A stretch of 30,275 bases of DNA, taken from Methanobrevibacter ruminantium (GTDB taxonomy: Archaea > Methanobacteriota > Methanobacteria > Methanobacteriales > Methanobacteriaceae). The notes beneath the pieces are model-generated. The model was not told the DNA's origin, did no database searches, and was given only the letters and a program-made list of their open reading frames with translations. Both the position numbers and the translations under genes were made by a program. The stretch covers positions 1 to 30,275 of the forward strand of contig SFKZ01000018.1 in NCBI GenBank assembly GCA_004553595.1. The letters are read 5' to 3'. This document shows, one piece after another, positions 24,651-30,275 of the stretch. Position 1 is the first letter of the stretch, and every line of letters begins with the position of its first letter.

Positions 24651-24770
24651 AGTATCCTCCTTTTATCAAGATCTTGAAATTAAATTCTATCATAACAATT
24701 TTAGAAAGAATAAAAAAATTACAATTATTCTATAAAAGAGTTTTTAAAGTCCCATAAAGCCATTCACATT

Positions 24771-24798
24771 TTTTTCTTTATAACTGCATAAAGAAAAA
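24771..24798. other. 11-bp perfect inverted repeat in a divergent gap
   Basis: TTTTTCTTTAT (24771-24781) and ATAAAGAAAAA (24788-24798) are perfect complements around AACTGC. The 408-bp gap (24651-25058) separates two divergent genes, so neither needs a terminator here. It may be a regulator site or the end of a small RNA. Apart from this and AT-rich promoter-like DNA, I see nothing in the gap. Confidence 0.5.
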
Positions 24799-25058
24799 TT
24801 CTTTTGAATCAGATATTGACAAAAACCTATCATTATCTTTTAAAAACCCAAATATAAAAATATAGATTAAAGATTTTTTTAATTGAATCAATATCATATT
24901 ATATTAAATTGCAAACTCTTATAATTTTATATGTTTTACTATTTAATTTAAAAATATATAAAATAATAATGATAGAAAAAAATCAAAAAGAATAAAAACT
25001 TTTAAAAATAATAAATAATATCTACTATTTTTTACATATAATATTTAGAGGAATTAAT

Positions 25059-26516
25059 ATGGATTATGATGTAATATATATTGGAAGTGGAAATGCAGCA
25101 TGGCAAGGAGGCCGTTTCTTAAGAAAAGCAGGCCTTAAAATATTAATCGTTGAAGAAAGCCTATATGGTGGAACATGTGCAAACAGAGGTTGCAACTCAA
25201 AGGCAATCCTTGATGCCCCATATGAAATAAAGGCATTGGCAGACAATTTCGAAGGCTGTGGAAAATCCGGCGATTTTGATGTGGATTGGACTGCATTAAT
25301 GGAATTGAAACGTAAGAGAATTGCAAATATGGCTCCTTTCATTGATGGAAAATTCAAGGAATATGGCCTTGATGTTGCTCATGGAAAAGGAATAATCATT
25401 GATGAGCATACCGTTCAAGTTGGAGAAGAGAAATTCACCACAGAGAAAATAGTCATTTGTACCGGTTTGAAACCTGTAATTCCAGACATTCCTGGAAAGG
25501 AATACTTACATGACAGCACTGACTTTTTAGACATTGATGAGCTTCCAAAGCATGCAATAATCATTGGTGCAGGATTTGTAGGAATGGAATTTGCATCAAT
25601 CCTTGCAGAGGCAGGTCTTGAAGCGGATGTAATCATCAGAGGAGACATGGCATTGAAATACTTCCACCAGCCATATGTTCAACATGTAATTGAAATACTT
25701 AAAGAGAAAAACATCAGATTCCACTTCAATGAAACCGTTAGAGAAATCATTAAGGATGAGAATGTTGCAATCGATAATCCTGAAAAAAGAGTTCTTAATC
25801 TTGAAAATGCATTGAATATTGATGATAAATTAAGAGATCCTGATGCTAAAATCGATAATAATGCTTATGAAAATGCATTTACAGTTAACTGTGAAAGCGG
25901 TTTAAGCTTAGCAGGAGACTATGTCATTGCAGCTATGGGAAGAGAAGCAAATGTAGATGACATTGGTCTTGAAAACGTAGGTTTGACATATACCAATAGA
26001 GGAATTAAGGTTAATGAATACCTTCAAACTGAAGTTCCTAATATCTATGCAAGCGGTGATGTGGCAGATAGTGGAATCGCAAAGCTTGTAACTGTTGCAA
26101 TCCATCAATCAAAATACCTTGGAAAGGCATTATTGGAGGAAAATCCTGAAAAAATAGTTTATCCTGTAGTTCCTGCAGTTGCTTATACAATTCCAAGAAT
26201 AGCAACAGTTGGAGTTCCTGCTTTTGTAGCTGAAGAGAGTGATGACTACGAAGTGCATAGAATCCAATACGGAAAATCATATTCACTTGAGCTTAAAAAC
26301 GACAGAACCGCTGAAGCTAAGGTAATTGTAGATAAGGACCTTCAAATAGTCGGTGCAGAAATCATGGCAGCAGATGCCGAGAATGTGGCGAATATGTTTA
26401 CATTCATCATCAATCAAAAAATCAGCCTTGAAGATCTTGACCATATGATTTATGCATTCCCTTCAAGCAGTTCAGTATGCTTGTACAAATTGCACAACAT
26501 TCATTATACATTTTAG
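25059..26516 (+). CDS. Divergent flavin disulfide oxidoreductase (dihydrolipoyl dehydrogenase-like)
   Basis: This 485-residue FAD/NAD(P)-binding protein has GSGNAA near the N-terminus, the redox pair C40/C45 in GGTCANRGCNSKAIL, an NAD(P) site IIGAGFVGMEFASILAEAG near residue 170, and FAD-binding YASGDVADSG. The C-terminal dimerisation domain follows. The family's usual catalytic His-Pro motif near the end (HxHPT..E) is replaced by YAFPSSSS, so the classical acid-base histidine is missing. Disulfide reductase chemistry may be altered or supported otherwise. AGAGGAATT precedes the ATG. It is a single gene with no 2-oxoacid dehydrogenase subunits near, so ordinary dihydrolipoyl dehydrogenase function is unlikely. 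Mercuric or CoA-disulfide reductase-like activity is possible but unsupported. Confidence 0.85.
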   Translation: MDYDVIYIGSGNAAWQGGRFLRKAGLKILIVEESLYGGTCANRGCNSKAILDAPYEIKALADNFEGCGKSGDFDVDWTALMELKRKRIANMAPFIDGKFKEYGLDVAHGKGIIIDEHTVQVGEEKFTTEKIVICTGLKPVIPDIPGKEYLHDSTDFLDIDELPKHAIIIGAGFVGMEFASILAEAGLEADVIIRGDMALKYFHQPYVQHVIEILKEKNIRFHFNETVREIIKDENVAIDNPEKRVLNLENALNIDDKLRDPDAKIDNNAYENAFTVNCESGLSLAGDYVIAAMGREANVDDIGLENVGLTYTNRGIKVNEYLQTEVPNIYASGDVADSGIAKLVTVAIHQSKYLGKALLEENPEKIVYPVVPAVAYTIPRIATVGVPAFVAEESDDYEVHRIQYGKSYSLELKNDRTAEAKVIVDKDLQIVGAEIMAADAENVANMFTFIINQKISLEDLDHMIYAFPSSSSVCLYKLHNIHYTF

Positions 26517-26592
26517 ATAGGAATTTATTTTTCCTATTTTTCTATTTTTAATTTTTTTATTTTTTTTCTGAATTTTTATTTTTTTAAGTTTT

Positions 26593-27426
26593 TTATGATT
26601 TTCTATATGGTCCAAAATTTTCCAATTTTTGACTTGCTATCATTGATGCAAAATCTGCAGAATTTTTAAAAGTTTTGTTTTTTAATCTTGCTGATATATA
26701 TGCAGCCATATAAGTATCACCACATCCAGTAGCATCTACAATATCATCACATTTAACTGCATTTATTTTAATAGTTGTGTCATTACTATCAACAATTCTT
26801 GAACCTCTACTTCCATTTGTTACAACTAATGTTGAACCTTCAAATTTTCCACATTTTATGATATCAAATTCGCCTTCATCCATGAAAATTGTATCACTTA
26901 TATCAAAAACATATTTTAGGTCATCAGATAGTTTTAATACCATCGAATTGTTTTCATCCTTGAATCTTAAAAAACCTTGAAGTGAAATAAATATTGGAAC
27001 TTCAAAAGTTTTCAGAAATTCCAAAGTTTCAATTGGAAAGTCATTGCTGTTAAGTGGTGTCAGGACAAATGCATCAATATCACGATCATCAATTTCACAT
27101 TCATCAAGAATATTCTTTATCTCATCAGCAAGTATAGGTATATCTGCAAAGTTGGTTGATTGCTTTCTCATATCCAGATTATCCTTATTAGGATATTCAT
27201 TAATGAAATGATGAGTATCATCCTTTAAAATTAGCTTTACTTTTGACTTATTTGGGAATTCATCAATCAAGTCAGCATTTGAAGCATTCACTACTGCTAA
27301 GTAATCATTGTAAAACTCTTCATAAACAAAGCTTTGGAAAAAGCTGGCTCCACCTACTTTAGAGCTTTCCTCATCTCCAATTATTATTAGATCTTCACAT
27401 GCTGGTCCAATTAATACAAGTGTCAT
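26593..27426 (-). CDS. PfkB-family carbohydrate or nucleoside kinase
   Basis: This 277-residue protein has PfkB/ribokinase features: KVGGASFFQSF near the N-terminus and the anion-hole and catalytic-base motif DATGCGDTYMAAYI near residue 240, with VVTNGSRGSRI about 45 residues before it. It phosphorylates a small molecule with ATP, and the substrate is not evident. The middle part is divergent. The ATG at 27424-27426 is used, giving MTLVLIGPACED; an in-frame TTG three codons upstream also lacks a ribosome binding site. It is divergent from the YgjV-like gene and convergent with the flavin oxidoreductase. T-rich DNA at 26521-26592 probably ends both convergent transcripts. Confidence 0.82.
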   Translation of the reverse strand: MTLVLIGPACEDLIIIGDEESSKVGGASFFQSFVYEEFYNDYLAVVNASNADLIDEFPNKSKVKLILKDDTHHFINEYPNKDNLDMRKQSTNFADIPILADEIKNILDECEIDDRDIDAFVLTPLNSNDFPIETLEFLKTFEVPIFISLQGFLRFKDENNSMVLKLSDDLKYVFDISDTIFMDEGEFDIIKCGKFEGSTLVVTNGSRGSRIVDSNDTTIKINAVKCDDIVDATGCGDTYMAAYISARLKNKTFKNSADFASMIASQKLENFGPYRKS

Positions 27427-27599
27427 GGCAATCAATCTTTATTGTTTTAAAGAAAAAAATAAAATTCCTAATTTAAAATTATTTTCTCTTTAGAAATATA
27501 TAAACTTAGTGAAAGATTAATTAGTATAAAAAAGAAATTAAATTAATATAAACAGGAACTATTTTTGATAAAATAATAAATCAGCAAAAAGGTAATAGA

Positions 27600-28130
27600 A
27601 TGGATATTTTAAGTTTGCCCCTTAACATCATCATTGGAAACATAATATCTTTTTTTGCATCAATTGCACTTATCTTAAGTTGCGTAGTCAATGATAAAAG
27701 AGAGGCATATAAATATCAGGTTATTGAAGCGCTTATTCTTACTGTTTCATCTGCTTTTTTCCTTTCATGGACAGGAATACTTACAATGCTCATTGCAGCG
27801 GCAAGGAATTACTTGGTTATGAATGAAAAGCTTACTTCCAAATTAGCAATAATGTTCATTATAATTACCCTAATCATTTGTCCAATAATAAATACAATGG
27901 GCTTGATTGGACTATTGCCTATGATTGGAATCATACAGCTTACCATTTGCAACTATTACTTGAAAACAATCAAATGGATTAAGGTAGCATTTATTGTTAA
28001 TGTTTTAATCTATGCAGTTTACTTTATAGGTATTTATGATATTGTATCATGTCTTACTCAAGTGATTACAGCCCTTATAGGATTTGTTTCATTATTTAAG
28101 TTAATTAAAGAAGAAAGTGAGAAAAGATGA
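27600..28130 (+). CDS. YgjV-like small membrane protein
   Basis: This 176-residue protein has five to six hydrophobic segments separated by short charged turns (NDKREAYKYQ, NEKLTS, KTIKWIK) and a basic C-terminus. The pattern and the ASIALILSCVVNDKREAYKY opening resemble the YgjV family of inner-membrane proteins, whose function is unknown. AAAGGTAAT precedes the ATG. A TATA-like AAATATATAAAC lies about 100 bp upstream. It is convergent with the BASS-family transporter; no operon partner is visible. Confidence 0.75.
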   Translation: MDILSLPLNIIIGNIISFFASIALILSCVVNDKREAYKYQVIEALILTVSSAFFLSWTGILTMLIAAARNYLVMNEKLTSKLAIMFIIITLIICPIINTMGLIGLLPMIGIIQLTICNYYLKTIKWIKVAFIVNVLIYAVYFIGIYDIVSCLTQVITALIGFVSLFKLIKEESEKR

Positions 28131-28203
28131 AAAAATAGTTTAAATAATAAATTAATTAATAATTACTGTATTAATTGCTTGATAATAAAAAAAGAAAATA
28201 TTT

Positions 28204-28233
28204 GAAGAGTGAATACTTTAAGAATTACTCTTC
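28204..28233 (-). terminator. Terminator of the BASS-family gene
   Basis: GAAGAGT (28204-28210) and ACTCTTC (28227-28233) are perfect complements overlapping the stop codon; the minus strand then has a T7 tract (28187-28193). It may also stop the convergent YgjV-like transcript. Confidence 0.6.
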
Positions 28234-29175
28234 ATTACTAAAATATTTTGTAAAGACATAGGCAAGAATTGATCCTGCAAAGTTTTGCCATACAGAATAC
28301 AATGCACCAGGAACTGTCGCTAAAGTCAATGCTGGGAAATGTGTTTTAGCAAGGCTTGTAGATAACCCTGAATTCTGGAAAGCAAGTTCTATTGCAATTG
28401 TAATCATCTGCTTTCTTTTCATTCCAGAAATATAAGCTATTACAAATCCTAAAGCCATTGCTATGAAATATTGCAAAACAATCACTGCAATTATTACAAG
28501 GGATGAACTGATAATCGCTTCCTTGTTTACACCAATCACACCAGCAACGATAATTGCTATCACAACAGAAGACAATGCAGGCAAGTAATCCTTCAATTCC
28601 TCACAAAAGTCTGGGAATTTATAATTGAGGAACAATCCTAAACCTATTGGAATAATTACAATCTGCACAATAGAAATGAACATATCAACAGGATTGAATG
28701 CTATTGTATTTCCAATTAGAATCAATGTGATAATTGGAGTTAAGATAGGTGAAATTACAGTGGATACTGCAGTAATGGATACTGAAAGGGCCAAATCCCC
28801 TTTTGCTAAGAAGGTAATTACATCAGATGCTGTTCCACCAGGAACTGTTCCAACAAGAACAAGCCCAACAGTCAATGCTTCATTCAAGTGAAAGAGACTT
28901 GCAATTGCAAATGCTATAAGAGGCATCAGCAAATATTGGGCACTGACTCCAATTAGAATCTCTTTAGGCCTTTTGAATACATTTACAAAGTGATCTATTT
29001 TTAGTGTTGTACCCATTCCAAAGAGAATGATTCCTAAAAGAACATTTATTATATTTACTCCCATAAACTCTTCCATAACCCAATTAAATGAACTTGGAAT
29101 GGTTATGGCAATAAATACAGCAAGTAGAATAATTATAAAGAAATATTTCTCAACTAATTTAAAAAATATTTTCAT
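28225..29175 (-). CDS. BASS-family sodium symporter
   Basis: This 316-residue protein has about ten membrane segments and fits the bile acid:sodium symporter family. Typical features are the helix-break regions VGTVPGGTASDVITFLAKGD around residues 108-127 and ELAFQNSGLSTSLAKTHFPA near 265-285, where the family binds sodium. Archaeal and bacterial members transport organic acids or pantoate-like compounds; bile acids are not necessarily the substrate. A gut origin is compatible with the gene but not shown by it. The ATG has no strong ribosome binding site. It stands between convergent ygjV-like and, upstream, the end of the adhesin-like gene on the same strand, which has its own terminator. 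Confidence 0.88.
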   Translation of the reverse strand: MKIFFKLVEKYFFIIILLAVFIAITIPSSFNWVMEEFMGVNIINVLLGIILFGMGTTLKIDHFVNVFKRPKEILIGVSAQYLLMPLIAFAIASLFHLNEALTVGLVLVGTVPGGTASDVITFLAKGDLALSVSITAVSTVISPILTPIITLILIGNTIAFNPVDMFISIVQIVIIPIGLGLFLNYKFPDFCEELKDYLPALSSVVIAIIVAGVIGVNKEAIISSSLVIIAVIVLQYFIAMALGFVIAYISGMKRKQMITIAIELAFQNSGLSTSLAKTHFPALTLATVPGALYSVWQNFAGSILAYVFTKYFSNEE

Positions 29176-29367
29176 AAAATTAATATTTGTTAAATCTATT
29201 TATAAATCTTTAGATTGTGACATTGCTAAAAAAAAAAATAATTAAATCTATAAAATTTTTAAAATAATTCCATATAATGCGAACTAATTATTGCATGATA
29301 AAAAAAAACAAGAATGGTAAAAAATATAAAAAAGAAAAAAAGGTTAAATTTTAAAAAAATAAAAGAA

Positions 29368-29386
29368 AGGAGATTATAAATCTCCT
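29368..29386 (-). terminator. Terminator of the adhesin-like gene
   Basis: AGGAGATT (29368-29375) and AATCTCCT (29379-29386) form a perfect 8-bp stem with a 3-nt loop, followed on the minus strand by a T-rich tract including T7 at 29352-29359. It is nine bases after the stop codon. The rest of the 29176-29395 gap is plain AT-rich DNA. Confidence 0.8.
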
Positions 29387-29395
29387 AAAAACTGT

Positions 29396-30275
29396 TTATT
29401 CTTCTTCTCTACGTTTTAAGCCTAATCCGATTAAGACGAATGCTGCTAATAAAGCAACTAATGGGTTACCAGTGTTTAACATTTTAGCTGGAGTAACTAC
29501 AGGTTCTTCAGGTTCCTCTGGTTCAGGTTCAGGTACAGGTACAGGAGGTTCAGGTTTAGGTTCAGGTTCCTCAACAGTCACAGTACCATTTCCGCTGGAT
29601 GCAAGATAAGTTGAATTACCTTCAAAAGTAGCAGTGAATTGATATTCATCGCCAGCATTAGCATCTTCAGGGATAGTCCAATCGAATTGACCTTTACCAT
29701 CTTTAACAGTGACAGTCACTTTCTTACCATCAGGGCAAGTAATTACTACATCACCATTAAATGGAGTTCCATCTTCAGTAGTTACTTCTACATCTAAAGT
29801 TACAGTTTCACCAGGTTTACCGCTAGCATCAGAAATGGTAGTGGTAGTTTCAATAATTATACTTAACCTATTAACAGTAATCTTACTAGTATTAGTAGCA
29901 ACAGTGTGATTTGCATCAACTTGAGTAGTCAAAGTAACAGTGTATTCACCAGCTAATAAATAATCCTTATCAATAGTGATAACACCATCTTGAACAGTAC
30001 CAGACAATTCAACACCTTCACCAGTAATGACATAAGTCACACCAGTAGCATTCTCGCTAGCAACATTAACAGTAATAGGCTCACCATAAGTAACTTCAAC
30101 ATCCTCAGCACTAACGGCAGAAGGAGCTGGAGTCACAATAATCTTACTAGTATTAGTAGCAACAGTGTGGTTAGCATCAACTACAGTAACATAATTGACA
30201 GTGTACTCACCAACAGCCAAACCAAGACCGGAAATAGTACCATTAGCAGCCATTGGAGTATCTGCAACAACAACA
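29396..30275 (-). CDS. C-terminal part of an Ig-repeat adhesin-like surface protein (5' end outside window)
   Basis: At least 292 residues are visible and the frame runs open off the right edge (VVVADTP before the first internal Met). Ig-like modules repeat with an 87-residue period (shared GEYTV, DANHTVATNTSKI); then a third Ig-like module with PGETVTLDVEV and AGDEYQFTATFEGNSTYLAS. A Pro/Glu-rich spacer follows (PEPKPEPPVPVPEPEP), then MLNTGNP, a hydrophobic helix and the basic end KRREEE. That tail resembles LPxTG-like sorting signals of methanogen adhesin-like proteins. It is probably a cell-wall-attached surface protein, but the binding partner is unknown. Confidence 0.85.
   Translation of the reverse strand, partial: VVVADTPMAANGTISGLGLAVGEYTVNYVTVVDANHTVATNTSKIIVTPAPSAVSAEDVEVTYGEPITVNVASENATGVTYVITGEGVELSGTVQDGVITIDKDYLLAGEYTVTLTTQVDANHTVATNTSKITVNRLSIIIETTTTISDASGKPGETVTLDVEVTTEDGTPFNGDVVITCPDGKKVTVTVKDGKGQFDWTIPEDANAGDEYQFTATFEGNSTYLASSGNGTVTVEEPEPKPEPPVPVPEPEPEEPEEPVVTPAKMLNTGNPLVALLAAFVLIGLGLKRREEE
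29878..30169. repeat. Ig-module DNA repeat with 261-bp period
   Basis: A 31-nt block is identical at 29878-29908 and 30139-30169, exactly 261 bp apart (87 codons), with similarity continuing into the flanks. It encodes the conserved VATNTSKI end of the Ig-like module. High identity suggests recent duplication or gene conversion. Confidence 0.85.

Noticed and set aside
1..30275. tRNA genes, insertion sequences, att sites or a phage region
   Set aside because: No cloverleaf-like GC-rich segment, transposase, integrase or terminal repeat was seen, and composition is even across the window.

Overview
The window is AT-rich chromosomal DNA from a methanogenic archaeon, most likely a Methanobrevibacter-like member of the Methanobacteriales. 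This is inferred from gene content and style: ArfB and the short archaeal riboflavin synthase, an archaeal PUA protein, a Ski2-like helicase with an archaeal C-terminal domain, NrpR-type nitrogen control, a pseudomurein-type adhesin-like protein with a TGNP sorting tail, GGTGA/GGAGG ribosome binding sites, and TATA boxes of the TTTATATA type. No tRNA, rRNA, CRISPR array, insertion sequence or phage gene was found.

Layout, left to right. Positions 1-1346 (minus strand): the edge of an unknown gene, arfB (riboflavin/F420 precursor pathway) and a PUA RNA-binding protein. Positions 1632-4379: a sodium-dependent SNF transporter, a YigZ/IMPACT-family protein, and a small membrane-anchored protein with an EF-hand-like loop. 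Positions 4469-7762: a large Ski2-like helicase carrying a roughly 200-residue lysine-rich insertion. Positions 7977-10794: a molybdate ABC transporter, modA-modB-modC, with a striking nested palindrome between modA and modB and a candidate operator upstream of modA. Positions 11148-13069: a two-gene iron-sulfur pair (CCG-domain protein and LUD/ferredoxin protein). Positions 13157-14740: ribC, a GT2 glycosyltransferase and a DUF2304-like membrane protein. Positions 14889-18413: a TPR protein, an ECF/CbiO-type ATPase and the cobinamide amidohydrolase CbiZ.

Positions 18681-20560: the amt-glnK ammonium operon, with a promoter carrying overlapping NrpR-type operators placed at the predicted transcription start. 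Positions 20824-23750 (plus strand): a second small secreted protein related to the one at 3987, an HTH-cupin regulator and an acyl-CoA synthetase. Positions 23769-29175: a CDF cation exporter, a divergent flavin disulfide oxidoreductase, a PfkB-family kinase, a YgjV-like membrane protein and a BASS-family transporter. The right edge holds the C-terminal end of an Ig-repeat adhesin-like protein.

The most noteworthy signals are: (1) at least two genes (13157-13528 and 16228-17067) whose reading frames have no ATG, GTG or TTG where the family start should be, but have ATT just after a Shine-Dalgarno site; (2) the NrpR-like double operator at amt-glnK; (3) the two-copy 16-nt palindrome and larger foldback inside the mod operon; (4) a family of short secreted Asn/Ser/Asp-rich proteins sharing an N-terminal signature; and (5) an 11-bp perfect hairpin in a divergent intergenic region where neither neighbour needs a terminator. 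No complete new defence or mobile system is evident.
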